DNA of 64,000 nucleotides from Bradysia coprophila (lineage: Eukaryota; Arthropoda; Insecta; Diptera; Sciaridae), in NCBI RefSeq assembly GCF_014529535.1, contig NW_023503555.1, positions 4,402,001 to 4,466,000 of the forward strand, given 5' to 3'. This document shows, piece by piece, positions 22,405-35,205 of this stretch (its first letter is position 1; each line of letters starts with the position of its first letter). A program made the position numbers and the translations under genes. The notes beneath the pieces are model-generated. The model ran no database searches. It saw nothing but the letters and a program-made list of their open reading frames with translations, and was not told the origin of the DNA.

Positions 22405-22440
22405 CTGATGATGTTCTTGAATTAAGAACAAAATATATTG
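22405..22440 (+). ncRNA. Possible degenerate hammerhead ribozyme core in the Penelope 3' region
   Basis: CTGATGA (22,405-22,411) is followed at once by a perfect 7-bp hairpin (TGTTCTT / AAGAACA with loop GAATT, 22,412-22,430) and then AAATATATTGG. Hammerhead ribozymes have CUGANGA, stem II, then GAAA, and are known in Penelope-like elements. Here the base expected to be G is A, so the motif would be inactive if real. Stems I and III were not established. Confidence 0.3.
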
Positions 22441-23399
22441 GCAAAAACTAAGAAATTTGTCTTTTGATTGAGCTATTCCGACAATCTAAATATTCATTGA
22501 TCAGCTCATAAATAATTGAAATTTTCTGATAAAATGTTTTCGCTGACTGCTAAAGCAGAATGTCTATGTTAAAACAAATGAATTAAAAGATTTTGGAACA
22601 ATGTTAAGTCATATAGCTCAGAAGAGGTAGACCGTGGTTAAGAATCAGTTCGGGTAATTTTAGAAACAAAAGCTGAACTGACCTGAATCTTGCCAGGTTC
22701 TTCACCATTTTTATTGCTAACAAAAAACTATTTTGCATGATTGATGAAACAACTATCACACACAGGTGTTGAATACAAATTTCTCGCCACACTAAGCCGT
22801 TTCTTTTACATTCTATTCCTTTTCATACGATTAAATCAACTCAAATTATAAATCTATAACTTGATATCGCTTTGGGCTATAACAGCGAATGACATGTCCC
22901 GTGATCACACAAATCCCTTACGCCAACAATTAAATTTTGATTCCAAAATCATTTTCATTCAATTGACCCACTTTTAATGCGAAAATGAAATGTGGTACTG
23001 CGGTCAGCGAAGTATCAATACCAAGACCTGTAGGAAATTATGAATGAACGGGACGCACGACTTCCATAGCCGTTACAGGGGGTACATGCAATGCATCGCA
23101 TAAATTCAATGTTTTAGTCGTGTCTACTGAAACTATACGCCAATGCCAATGCCAGAACATGTGTTATTAGTAAATATTCGCATGCGGTGGGTTGTGTGCA
23201 TAATAGTTACTGTGTGCTCGCACATTGTAATCTCTAGCAAATTTTCTTCTCATTTGCGAAAATAGATTTTCTCTTTTGTATATCTAATTTAATGCCCTAA
23301 GTGCATTTGCAAGTTAGTAGAGCTGCATAGCTCAGACTAAAGGCATTCAAATTTTCTTATACGATTACTTATTGCGGTGTTTCGTGCAAAAATGCAAAA

Positions 23400-26300
23400 A
23401 TGTTGATTTTCGTCAAATTAATTGTTTTATTGAGCCTTTTTGGTGATGGAGTGATCGGAAAAGTTATGGCACCAATTGGTATGCACGCTTTTCAATTGAT
23501 TTGTCGCTTAACCGAAGAACCGGCATAATTTTTGTTAATTTAAAATGTCGCCAGGTGCAATTTTCGACGAGAATAACGTTAATGCAGAGCTGGCCTTTCA
23601 ATCGGTTATATTTAGAGAGAATATGTACAACAAAGACGTAGAATTCGTACCGAAAGTCGTCAAGGTTTCCGTCTCGGATACATTTTCCATTGAAAAACAA
23701 GGTAAAAATTTTGAAAAGCAAAAGAAATAAATCTTTTCATTCCGTTCATCACTATATACCATCGCCCTCTGACATTCGCATTAGAACAAATATAGAACAA
23801 AGAGTTATGAGATCTTCAGTCCTACGGTACACACTCAGAGATATTCTTTCATATTCTTAAAATTCTCCCTCCGCGTTAGACATAATATGTTATGTTTTGA
23901 GTTCCTATTTCAATGACTTGAAAACTTGGATTTATTTTTGTCCGTACGAGTTTGATTCGACTTAGTGAATATTAAATTTAAGTAAGTACAATAGATTGTT
24001 GAAGGTTAACAATCACTAAAGTCAGTTTTTTTATCGAGTAAATTACGAGGCAAGCCCATCATGTTACTAAACTAAATCTATTACTTTTCTTGTTGCGACA
24101 ACATTTTCATGTTTGATACAAAATCTTGCAGTTCATTATGCCTGCTACATCCTCTACTGATAGTACATTACTTGGCAATGGGGCAAATGATGGAAATGGT
24201 ACTTCTTGTGTGTTTACCGACCTCGGCTGCCAAGTAAGGTATTTTGACTACTTACCAATGGGACAAATGATGGAAATGGAAGTTCGTGTGTGTTCATCGA
24301 CCTCGGCATTGTCTCCATTAGCAAATTTCACACAAGAAGTGCCATCATTTGCTCCATTGGTAAGTATTAGGGTATCAAACCGTACATTATTTCTGTCATT
24401 TATTCTATTGTCTTGACGTCCTTACTATTTTAACTAGTGGTCATAAGTCCAACATTACTATTATACCGATCACTTGATCGTCTGTAGGTGTGGTTGCGCT
24501 TATGCACTTCTATCTAATCTATTTTGACAATTTGGAAGTTATGTACTGAGCCGAGTGGTACATAATCCAAATCGTCCAAATAAATATTTAGGATAGAGGC
24601 ATGTGCATATGATATCTGCCGAAAACAGATACATCGAGATAAACAAATTTGCCTTAGAGGGATAACATCGAGATTATAGTTCTAGGCAGATAAAATATCG
24701 TTTGTGGTACTGTGGTTAAAACTCACACTAACTTCTCGGTAATTTAGGGCACCGAAGGCACCGAACTTCTCCTAAAACTGTTGAGACATATTTCGTAGTC
24801 ACAGGTTGGTCTGTGGCCTCTGATTTTAAACCGAACTAGCGTTAAATGGAAAAAGTTGTAGGGCAGTACCATCAGAAAATCAATAAACATATGAACAGTA
24901 GAATCAGTAACAATAGAAGCTCACTATTGTGTGTTCTATTGTCTGCTCTATTGATTACGTGTTCGGCGACGTTTTTAAAAAATTTTTGTTAGTGAATGAA
25001 CAGTGAATGTAGTTTAGGCTGTAGCACAGCACTGCTTCTAGCACGACCACTCATTTGTCGAAAGTCAAGAAGCAGAGCTGTGGCTGTAGGTATGGTATGA
25101 TCATTTAAAAACAATTAGGTTTGGTATCGCATCAGCGCTGTAGGTATGTCTTTGCAAATTCGAAAGAATTTTGTACAGGAGCATATCTGTTGAACGCACG
25201 AACATTTTCCGAGTTTCTAAAGAAACTGGGGTGTCTGTAACTTCGATCTCTTAATTGAGGAAGATGTGGCCTCGGATACGTTGTTGGAATAGGAAATTGC
25301 TTTATGTGTGAAAATGTTCAATAAGAAATCTATTTCAGTTTGTGAGTTACTATCAGAAGGTGTTGTCGCCATATTCGGACCGAATGATAGACTTTCTAAT
25401 GGTGAGTTTGTTTCGAAAAGCGATGAATGGTAAATTTTATCATCTGCATTATTGAAGGCATTGTTAGTTCGATGTGCGACGTCTTTCACATACCACATTT
25501 TACGACGAATTGGATGGTATCCGAGGACACAATGTTTGACACACACAAATTCACGAGAAATTTTTTCCCGGAGAGTAACGCATATTCGAGAGCTTTGGCG
25601 GAAATTGTGGTAAACTTCGGATGGACCAGCTTTACCGTTTTATATGACAGCAAAGAGGGTAATTGAGAAAAGAAATCGCAAGATCTATTCCTACTTATGA
25701 TATTCTCGATACTCTGCACAGGTCTAATGAGATTGCAAGATATTGTACAAATCAATGGGCCAGATAATCCACCAATTACAGTACAAAAATTGGATGACAT
25801 CACCGATTTTCGACCTCTGTTGAAAGACATCCACAAAAACGGGGAAACACACATCGTCATCGATTGTGACACCTCAAAGATTATAGAGATTTTTCGACAG
25901 GCCAACGAAGTTAAAATGATGGAAGAGTATCAAGTTGGTAGCTCAAATAATTTCAGAAACTTTGGTCGCTCAATACCCTCATTTTCTTTCCCAGAATTAC
26001 TTCATCACTACCACCGACGCTCATATGCTAGATTTTTTTGAATTGAAATTCGTATGTGGTGCACCTCTTTACTGACTAGACAAAATTTAATAACGAAAAT
26101 GTATAGGTCCGTGCTAACATCTCCACCATTCGTCTTGTGGATCCGAACAGTGTTGAAGCGACAATAGCCGTTCAGGACTGGAACCAGAACAGTTTCAGAA
26201 GTCAAAGTTCTGTAGTGTATTTGGCCGAGGAAATTCAGGTGCGAAAGAATATTTTACTATTCGTCCCGATGTTTAGTCCTACAGAATTTAACACCGTAAC

Positions 26301-29300
26301 CAACTAGTAATATTATCCGACTCTCCCATCAAACCGATCGCATGTAACATTCCTTTTCCATTTGTTAATTAAATATATTTCCAGACGGACGCAGCATTGA
26401 TTCACGATAGCGTTAAAATGTTCGCTAATGTTGCTACCGAAATTGACGAACTGAATCCGGTCCCACTCAGGTGTAACGGGAAAAATTCTTGGTCTCAAGG
26501 GGAAGATATCATGAAGGCATTTGATGAGGCAAGTATTTTATCTTCCATGTGTGACTATTTCATACATTACTCGTTTCTGTATATAAACTCTAAGACATAC
26601 GTTAATTCTGGTTTTCTAGGGATATAATTCTATTATTACTCTTCTAGGGTAAATTTTATTTCCGTTTTTTTTATTTTGAAGAAAAAAACCAGTGACCCGA
26701 CGGAGATTCGAACACGGAACCTCCGACTTATGAACAAACTACGCTAACCATTCGACCACAGAGGCTTCGGGTGTATCAGATATACATACCCTAATGATTG
26801 TCTTATGCCGCATTGTGCGACTCAATTTATAAAGTATATAAGCAACATGTACTGCAAAATGTGTCGCGTGTATGTGTGAATGCCATGTTGGAATTCGTTT
26901 AGAGCAAAAAATAGTCAAATTTTGATGAAACGGATACTATTCATTCAAAAATTTCTTCTTTTTTTGTTTTACCTCAAGATTTCTGTAAATTATTTAGTGT
27001 TCCGATTGAACTTATCTGCCGAGAAATGTGCCATCGCAAATGTGGTGTAAAAATGTGTAAAAAAGCGTAGGGTCTCAGTGCTCAGCAGAAATTCGTACGA
27101 ATGAAAATCAACTTACGATAAAGAGATGAGCATAGTTTATTTGCAATTTATTTTAATAAAATGAATAAATAAAAAAAAATGTTTGGTGCGGGAAGAGAAC
27201 TCACGACCTCATGCATAAAAAGTTCACGCTCTAGCCAATTCGGCCACTGAGATTGATGATTCCACTTAGTTTTGTTGTCATGAAACCCCACATGTATGTA
27301 GAACATAAAAGCAATGAACATAGATGCTCGCATAGATGTGTTAGTAAGTCTGTCGCAGGTAGTCCGATCAATTTAAAAAGTGCACGACAAAATGTCCCGT
27401 GTGTATGTTTAGAACGAAAAATAATCAAATTTTGACTAAACGGATTCTCGTTATTCAAAATTACGTTGTTTAGTGTTTTATATCAGGATTTCTGTAACGT
27501 TATTAGTTTTTCAATTGTACAAATATCTGCCGAGAAATGTGTCATTGCAAATCAATATGACAAAAAGGCTAAGGTCTCGGTTTACAGCAGATATTCATTC
27601 GATTGAAAATCTACCTACGATACCGGAGATCAGTTTATTTACAATTTTTTGATAGAAGATTGAAAAAAAAAACAAACAAAAATGTTCGTTGTGAGAATAG
27701 AACTCACGATCATGTGCATAAAATTGACGCGCTCTAGCCGATTCGGCCACCGAGACTTACGATTACGTCTCGATGTTGCCATGATTTTGCTTGATTGTCA
27801 CACATGATGCTTGTATTGTGTACTAGATACACCAAATATTTCAGTGGTGTTTGTGTTTGTATGTCTTCGAGTTTATATACAGAAACGCTGAATGTATGAA
27901 ATAGTCACACATGGAAGATAAAGCATTGTATTGGTAGGCGAGAAAAATTCTCGAATCACTTCTTATGTACATATTGTATACACACGCGTTCGCTACGCTC
28001 ACTTGTTATATACAATATGTACATACGAAGTAATTCTCGAATTTGTCTCGCCTACCAATAAAGTACTATTGTTCCAAAAACTCATTTTTTCGACGGAACT
28101 TCCGTAACGGACACATCTGGGAAAGAATGAAGATAGGGTCGAAAATGACATAAGCGGGAATGAACTCTAAGAGAAAAAAATGTGGGAAAATGTTGCTGTG
28201 TTGGTACTAAAATACTCTTTGCCGCCGGCTAATATGTAATTGCTTTAACTAGGTAAAAAAATATGAAAAGCAAAGTTTTCCTGTAATTTTTTTTATCCGA
28301 GACGTAGTCGAGGTCATTAAGTCCTTTTGGTCGGTCTATGACGTCCTCACTCGTCAAACCAAAAATGTATAGCCACCTACGTGGTACTGTGCTTTACCAC
28401 GTAAACCATCTTACGTAATTCCTTGCAAATTGTGGTCTTGCTTCGACTCGTTCAGAAAATCTTACTCTTGCCAAATTAATAAAATTTCGAGGTCATACTG
28501 GTGATCTGCCTTCCGTATGTGAAAGGACAGTATAAATCAGCGAAAATAGTACATTACTATACCAGTGAAGTAATTTGATATCTCGTATCCAGATGAGTAA
28601 AAGTATCCGAGGGCTTCAGCCCGAGGTACTTTTACTCATCGTGATACGAGATATCAAATTATTTCACGTGTAATGTATGGCGTTTTACTTTACGAGCGAG
28701 GGAAAGGGTCTTCACTAGTGAGGGAAAGGCCACATTATCTCACTAGTAAAGTAAAAAGATTTACTTGTGCGACATTTCAATATTCCACTTTCACTTGCTA
28801 CCCGTGTTATGGTGAATGTGAATCTTATTTGATTTGAGTGCATCCACATCCTGAAGATGAGGAAAATCGGTCGGTGGTTGTTGAGAGTAGGCAGAATATT
28901 TTTTTTCGTCTTGTCGAAGGACAGACACCCGAAATTAATTAAGAGCCAAGCCACATGGGACGAATCTCCAAAGTTCAGCGATGACTTCCGTATTATGCCA
29001 ACTCTGTGCTCGTCTTCTGCAGTTACTGAAATTGATTTATTCTACAAAAATCGAGTTTTCATAGAAAACCAACAACGGAATAACGGGCCGCATTTTGTTC
29101 GATGAAGTTGGTCACAGAAGTCATTTCACCATGGATGTGCTGGAGATGTCAAAGACCGGATTCCGAAAAATAGCATACTGGGACTCCACTCAAGGTGTCA
29201 CATTGACGAGAGACTTAAGTGAGGTATACTCGAAGATATCCGAGTCACTTCACAATAAAACGGTAAGAATTTTATCTCGTTGTAAGGGGCTAAGAAACCG

Positions 29301-32300
29301 TGTCGTTTTTCTCGAAACATTCAGGTCATTGTTGCTACCATATTCGGTATGCCTTTCTTCAAAAACAGGTTAGTTTTGTGTTCTTTTATCATTTGCTATT
29401 TTTACACTTCAAAACGCTACAATTTGGTTCACTTACAGAACGGCTGAAGAGGGTGAAGTACTGGAAGGCAACGACCGCTACGAAGGCTATTCCGTAGACT
29501 TAATTGATATGATTTCTAAGGTATTAGGATTCAAGTATCAATTTGAGGTCGTGCCGGATGGCAGAGGTGGTTCACTCGATAAAAAAACAAACAAGTGGAA
29601 CGGTGTGGTAAGGCAATTACTTGATCGGGTAGGTGAATACATAGAAACGCTATTCGTTACTCTATTTCACTGTCTTTTGTACAACCGTAGAAGGCAGATA
29701 TGGGAATTTGCGATCTTACAATAACATATGAGCGACGAACCGCAGTCGACTTTACTAACCCGTTTATGACTCTTGGTAACACCACATTTTACAAAACAGT
29801 TTCGTTTTCATGCATACTATCGCTTCTAACAGGCGTCAGTATCTTATTCGCTAAGCCCATCAAACAGCCTCCAAAGTTGTTTTCGTTCCTCGAACCCCTT
29901 TCGTCAAGCGTTTGGATTTACATGGGAGCAGGATATCTGGGAGTCTCGATGTTTCTCTACATGTTGGCAAGGTACCTGCCAAGAAGTTTTTTTTTTATTC
30001 TTAAGACAATCGTTTTACATTGCTGATGTTACAGAGCTGCACCAGATGATTGGGAAGCTGCTCATCCATGCGAAAAAGATCCCGAAGAAGTCGAAAATGC
30101 GTGGACTTTTCTCAATTGTACTTGGTTGACTGTTGGCTCAATAATGGGACAAGGATGTGATATTCTGCCGAAGTAAGTTATTGGTCGACTTGTGATCCGA
30201 TTTTATATGCAGTTCGGGGCGGTAGAAATGTTTAGGCTGACGTTTTAGAGATCAGATAGCTAGTGCAGCTCTGCTTGTGATTACTCTTACTCTTTCAGAG
30301 CGATTTCTACGCGCTTAGTCGCTGGTATGTGGTGGTTCTTCGCATTGATTATGTTGTCGTCGTACACAGCAAATTTGGCTGCATTTTTAACCAAGGAACA
30401 ATTGGATGCTAAAATTGAAAGTGCCGAAGATTTAGCGAAACAAAGCAAAATTAAGTACGGCGTTATGTCGGGTGGTAAGGAATCAATTGAGTTTGCATTC
30501 GTTTGACATTTCCATGACCGTTGAGGATCATGAGTGGGTCGTTACATTTTCTCTCCATCCGTAAACATTATTCCCCTTGTAGGAAGCACCCAATCATTTT
30601 TTGAAACATCCAATTTTTCCCTGTATCAACGTATGTGGTCAGCAATGGAATCAGCCGAACCATCGGTCTTTGTGGCAAGCAATAAAGACGGCGAGGAACG
30701 CGTGGCCAAAAGCAAACGCAAGTACGCCTTCCTTATGGAGTCGTCTTCCATTGAGTATATCGTCGCGAGAAATTGTAACTTGACACAGATTGGTGGACTG
30801 CTAGACTCCAAGGGATACGGGATCGCGATGCCAGTCAGTAAGTAGATTTTTGAAATGTCAATGCCTGGCTACTATGTGTAACATACAAAAAGTCCCATGA
30901 TCGTAGTTAATTTATGTAACACAGATACCAAATGTCATGTGGAATGTATGGAACGCAAGTACATGGTGTAACAGCACTGCACCTTGACGTTTGATTTGTT
31001 TTTATCAGAGAGATGATAATATGACGGATGGTCGTCTCTCTGGTTTTTGTTTGATTCATTGGTGTTGTCCAGTACATTTAGATTCAACATTTACTTTTGC
31101 TTTTCTGTGTAATAAGAAACAAAATGTCTTCGAGTTTAACTATAATCATCCATGTTGCGCTAGTCAATTTTAACTGTTTTTGCTTTCTTTGTTTTACAAT
31201 ATTGAAAGTGAAATGGCTGCACAACAAAAATTTCTTAGCATCAACGGCCGACTATCTCACGTCAAAAAATACAAAAATACCTGGAACCTCATTTAACTAC
31301 GGATGATATCGAAGGAATTTGGAAGAGATTCGGGTCATATCTTTCCACCCTTTCCAGATATTATGAATGCGATAGAAAAGTATTGTAGTGCCGATGCATA
31401 TTCATACTGTGTATGACACTGTTACTACTACTGCTACTTTCGTACAGTGGATAGTATGTAAAATCGCTACAAGAAGTTCAGAGCCTAAACAACAGTTTCA
31501 GTTCAGATCAATTTTCAAATTGGAAATGATCGACGTGTAGAATAAAGATGCAATATTAATGTCTACTTTCCACAAACTGCAAACATTTATTTTTCGAGAT
31601 TATTACTGTGACGAAAGTCTGCTGATTTTTCTTAGAAAATTAAAATTCTCCACCTAGGTATCGAACTTGAATTCAGCGACAATGTAGCTGAATCAGTCGT
31701 TAACAGTTTCAAATTTTGAAATACCTTACGATGGATGTTAGCTGCAAGATAATTTGTTAATCCAGTGGGGTATCCCTCGCCTACGCCATTATGTAACAAA
31801 TCTCTCTTCCAACTACAATTGTGACTTCTGGCTCCAAAATGCTCCGTACATGTGGTCAAGAAACACAGAGTTACGCAAGTCGAACATCAACAAAGGACGT
31901 TTTAAAATATCAGAAAATGTGGGCGTGGCAAATGGCTTGACTACTACACTTCCTAGGCTTATCTCAAATCTTAATAAAATTCTAAGCTTTATCCGTGGCT
32001 CAACGCTTTCCCGTTAAATATATTCTTCGTTTTCCTATCAGAAGGATGTGCTATGTGACAATAAATACAGACACATCTTCGTAGTATCGTAAGTAATTTG
32101 ACGGTCATAACGATTGTAATCGAAAATCATTGAAATAGGAACAAACTGAAACCTGAATTGACCTGAACCAGATCTGATAGATTTTGACCTGACCTGATTT
32201 TCGTTGAACCTGAAAATATAAAACACTGACCGAACATCACTTCTACCTGACCTGAATTGACCTGTTTCGCAAATTATTTTAACAATATATTGAGAAATAA

Positions 32301-34162
32301 GTTACAAATGAGCATGAAACCACGTAACGAAAAACACGATTTTAGAACTCCGCGGCAACGGAAACAATCAAAAAATATGCAAATGAACCAGGTCAATCCT
32401 GGTTATTTCAAGGTTAAATTGGAAATATATCAGGTCAGGTCGGGTCAAATGAAAATCAGGTCAGATCAGGCTTTGATTTTCAGGTTCAGATCCACTGACA
32501 GAAAACAGAATGGTTGCCTCTCATTTTTAAGTACAATCAGGGACCCTGAAAAGAAATATTTTCCTATTTGATTTTTTACATAAACTACACAGTTTCATCG
32601 AACTCTTTCCTATTGTTTTCTAATACTTTATCTAAATCTTTTGCCGATCCCAATATGCATCCCAATTTGCCGTAGAGATCTTCGCATCATCGATAAAATA
32701 CAACAGTCCATTGAATTTTTATCATTTTCATTCATGTCTTCCAAAAGCACTTTACGCAAACAATGCAGTGCATATGATCAAATTTGGACGATTCAAATAC
32801 TTGCCTAGCATAAATTTCATGAAAATGGCTCCAAGAAATAAACATTGTCTTTTGTTTTCAATTTGTTGATTTTAATAGCACTTTCCTTATTCGAAGTTCA
32901 AGAAAATTATCAATCGAAGCATCCAGTAAAAGATTTGTTGAATCGAATTAATGAAACAATTTCGGATATATTGAGAGCTCTCTCTGGTTTAATGTAGGCA
33001 AAAACAAAAAATCTAACAAGACAATGAAAACCGATTGGTTGCGAATGTGTATGCGTACGAGCAATGTATTTTTGGAATGACAAATTTTCAGGATTGAATT
33101 ATGAATAAAAAGTGGTGACAAATTAGTGGAAAATAATTAATTTAGATAGTTTGCCTACTGCATTATCAAATTAATTTAAGTTTTCTTTAAAAAAAGCAAG
33201 AACCGAATGAGTTATGTACGAAAACAAATCACTCAAACACAAAGTAAAGTTTACGATTTTACGGCCAAATTAGGGCTTATTATATAAGAACACATCTGAA
33301 ACCTACACAATTTATAAGACTTTAAAACAATTTTAACACAAAACTCGAACCTGTTTCATTCCTTCTTACACAAAATGAAAGAAATGTTAAAATCGAAAAG
33401 CACTCGACAAAACCAACAAATCAACAAAACAAAAAAAAAAAGACGTCAATTACGTAGCAGTCGCTGTTTCTCCAAGCACTTGCGTTCCACACATTCCACA
33501 TGACATTTGGTATCTGTGTTAAAAAAATTAACTACGATCATGGGACTTTTTGTATGTTACACATAGTAGTGTGTGATGAAATTGACAAACTTATTAGATT
33601 CACCGTACCGTACCCATGTCAGCCAAATTGTCTTGAAGATGGCCGAAGACGGTAAATTACAAAAACTCAAAACGAAGTGGTGGAAGGAAATAGATGCAGG
33701 TGTGTGATAACGAGACGTTAAAACGAAAATTCGGTCAAAAATTCTCCAAGTTCTGATTTAAGGCAATTGCGAACAAGAAAAGCAAGATAAAACGGAGGGA
33801 GCATCTAAACTAGGAATTGGCAATGTGGGTGGTGTTTTCGTTGTTCTGGCGCTAGGGTGCTCGTGCGCATCGATATTGGGCATTGTAGAATTTCTGTGGA
33901 ACGTCAAAGATTTGGCTATCCAAGAAAAGGTTAAAAATGATTTGATCGAATCCGTTGTAGTTGCAGTGGGTAAAAGATTGTAATATTACAGATTTCTCTG
34001 TATGATGCACTGAAAATGGAGCTGCTGTTTGCTCTCAATTTTACGATTACATCGAAGCCGGTGTTCAGTAATCCGAGCAAAAGTCCCACACCGAGCGAGG
34101 ACATTGAAGACTCCCATCAGTCCACCGATACATTGAACACGATGTCGAAATTTAAAGGTTGA
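23400..34162 (+). CDS. GluRIIA: Ionotropic glutamate receptor, GluRII (kainate-class, muscle type) subunit
   Basis: This is a ligand-gated cation channel subunit; the insect GluRII group forms the postsynaptic receptor of the neuromuscular junction. Nineteen exons: 23,400-23,478; 23,555-23,701; 25,339-25,401; 25,458-25,658; 25,722-25,933; 25,995-26,051; 26,107-26,238; 26,385-26,528; 29,065-29,262; 29,325-29,368; 29,439-29,628; 29,691-29,775; 29,833-29,971; 30,035-30,172; 30,299-30,474; 30,583-30,837; 33,598-33,699; 33,763-33,929; 33,992-34,162. They sum to 2,700 bp, 899 aa, about the length of fly GluRIIA. Signal peptide 1-20, amino-terminal domain to about 400, glutamate-binding S1 with DLTITYERR (R504), M1 about 540-563, pore loop [12 protein letters not shown] near 600, M3 [11 protein letters not shown] near 631, S2, M4 about 810-835. 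[12 protein letters not shown] and [12 protein letters not shown] favour a IIA/IIB-type subunit; exact orthology is unproven. A 4-codon upstream ORF (23,392) overlaps the start. AATAAA is at 34,203-34,208. Intron 8 uses a GC donor; introns 2, 8 and 16 (1.6-2.8 kb) carry repeats. Confidence 0.93.
24170..24365. repeat. Direct plus inverted repeat in GluRII intron 2
   Basis: ACTTGGCAATGGGGCAAATG (24,170) is repeated in near copy at about 24,250. Both stretches run to CCGACCTCGGC or TCGACCTCGGC. An inverted copy ends at 24,365 (CAAATGATGG complement, ACCAATG complement). A related hairpin with the same arm (ACTTGGCAATGGGG, AAGAAGTACCATTTTCATCC) lies at about 61,830-61,905. It probably belongs to the fold-back family with CTCGGC tips. 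The ORF through it is an accident. Confidence 0.6.
26691..27760 (-). mobile_element. Tandem array of tRNA-derived SINEs in GluRII intron 8
   Basis: Three tRNA-like heads lie on the minus strand at 27,684-27,760, 27,184-27,255 and 26,691-26,769. Each has an A-box-like GGCCGAATTGGCTAGAGCG (or TGGTCGAATGGTTAGCG) and a B-box-like GAGTTCTATTC or GTTCGAATC. Roughly 430-bp bodies separate them; the bodies between heads 3-2 and 2-1 are alike (shared CTGCCGAGAAATGTG, TCAAATTTTGA, GTGTATGT). The acceptor ends do not pair, so these are SINE heads and not tRNA genes. They lie antisense to the receptor. Confidence 0.65.
27931..28058. repeat. 50-bp-arm hairpin in GluRII intron 8
   Basis: Arms 27,931-27,980 and 28,009-28,058 are nearly complementary (TTGGTAGGCGAGA.../...TCTCGCCTACCAA). 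The loop is CACACGCGTTCGCTACGCTCACTTGT, whose centre CGTTCGCTACGCTCAC resembles other hairpin tips in the window. Confidence 0.8.
28550..28677. repeat. 60-bp-arm hairpin in GluRII intron 8
   Basis: The arms contain GAAGTAATTTGATATCTCGT and AGATGAGTAAAAGTA with their complements. The tip is CCGAGGGCTTCAGCCCGAGG. A second, weaker inverted pair (TTTACTTTACGAGCGAGGGA / CTCACTAGTAAAGTAAA) follows at about 28,684-28,758. Confidence 0.8.
30869..33569. mobile_element. 2.7-kb terminal-inverted-repeat element in GluRII intron 16
   Basis: The left arm 30,869-30,960 and right arm 33,478-33,569 are 92 bp each with about 3 mismatches and no gaps. Weaker similarity continues inward. The ends read TA-CTATGTGTAACATAC and GTATGTTACACATAG-TA, compatible with a TA target duplication as in Tc1/mariner-like elements, though the flank is too short to prove it. 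No transposase is seen. The interior holds an ACCTGA/TCAGGT-rich region at 32,145-32,500 in both orientations, like hAT subterminal repeats, so nesting is possible. The remaining flanks are 31 nt (donor side) and 28 nt (acceptor side), which together equal one normal short intron. Confidence 0.7.
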
Positions 34163-35205
34163 TTTCCGTTATTTGTGGATTGTGAAATTGTGGTAGTCCC
34201 TAAATAAAGTAAAGTCTTGCAAACAGTGTATATAAGCTGGCTGTTAGTTAACGTAACTTGCGCAATCACGCCTTCAACTGTACTAATTGAGTAAAGTCAG
34301 GCGCATTCTTGATGTCTCGCCTAAATGTAGGCTAGATACATGCACACAAATTCATAGTCCGAGTAATTCAGAGTGTGTGCAACGTTGCAGCAACCAAACA
34401 CACCATAACTACCCTAATTATGAAGCTTGAGTGAACTTTTTAAGATGGATGTAACCAATTTGATATGGTGAAAAAGCCAATGCAACCAAAATTTAGCTGT
34501 AAGATGAATCAATCGATCAATTAATCAACGGACGACTCTATCATCTGTTACCAACAATAAGAACAAAAACGATGATACCTGGGTTATTCAACCATACACA
34601 TGAAAAATTAATGTTAAAACCATTTGAAGTAAAAGATTTTGAATCTATCGGCTAAAAATTGTTAGCCAGCCGACCCTGAACATTTATTCTTATTACCGTA
34701 TTACTGCCAAGTTCGGGCTGGTTATCAAAATGCGCAAAGAATGCGAAGAGGAGAAAGGCGCCAATATAGGAATTTTAATCAAAGAGCGAAGGGAGCAATT
34801 GACCTTTCCCATTTTACCATGTGACTAGTCCGGCCCTGAGAACATCACGCCAGGTTTAACTGTGTAAAAACACCGCAACGTTAAAAAACCCAGACCTACC
34901 CGTTTCAAATCTAATATAAGTTAAGTGAATGGAATTAATTTGACGTCATTGGAAATAGAAAAAAATGGCATTCGCTCGACTATTGTACATGTACCATGTC
35001 CAATGAAATGTCTAAAAGCGCTTAGTGCAACCGAAAAAAAATTATATTTGAAAGATATCCCCGGGGATACAATTACAATTTAAATGGAAAAAAACAAATT
35101 TTTAATCCTTTTATAATGTTCTCCCACCCGTTTCACCGACTGGATTAAAAATGTATAACAACCGAAAATCTATAATATAAAGTTTAATGTTTGTCTCTCT
35201 ATAGG

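Larger units (their letters stand above)
18362..23399. other. 5-kb spacer of transposon remains
   Basis: No host gene was recognised. Identified pieces are a LINE 3' fragment (19,641-20,095, -) and a Penelope-like fragment with its 3' region (21,466-22,440, +). AAATGAAGTAAAAGATTT-like tracts recur near 19,420, 22,575 and 34,618, perhaps the ends of another repeat family. The stretches 18,400-19,600, 20,100-21,440 and 22,450-23,380 show no structure I can name. Confidence 0.5.

Noticed and set aside
24126-24416. 96-aa ORF in GluRII intron 2
   Set aside because: It runs through a direct-plus-inverted repeat and has no splice or domain support.
26691-27760. tRNA genes in GluRII intron 8
   Set aside because: A- and B-box-like motifs are present but the acceptor stems do not pair and three copies are followed by similar bodies; SINE heads fit better.
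30961-33477. Hidden alternative exon (flip/flop-like) inside GluRII intron 16
   Set aside because: I looked for a second SPYR...KWW-type segment with splice borders and found none; the 16-17 join is already in frame.
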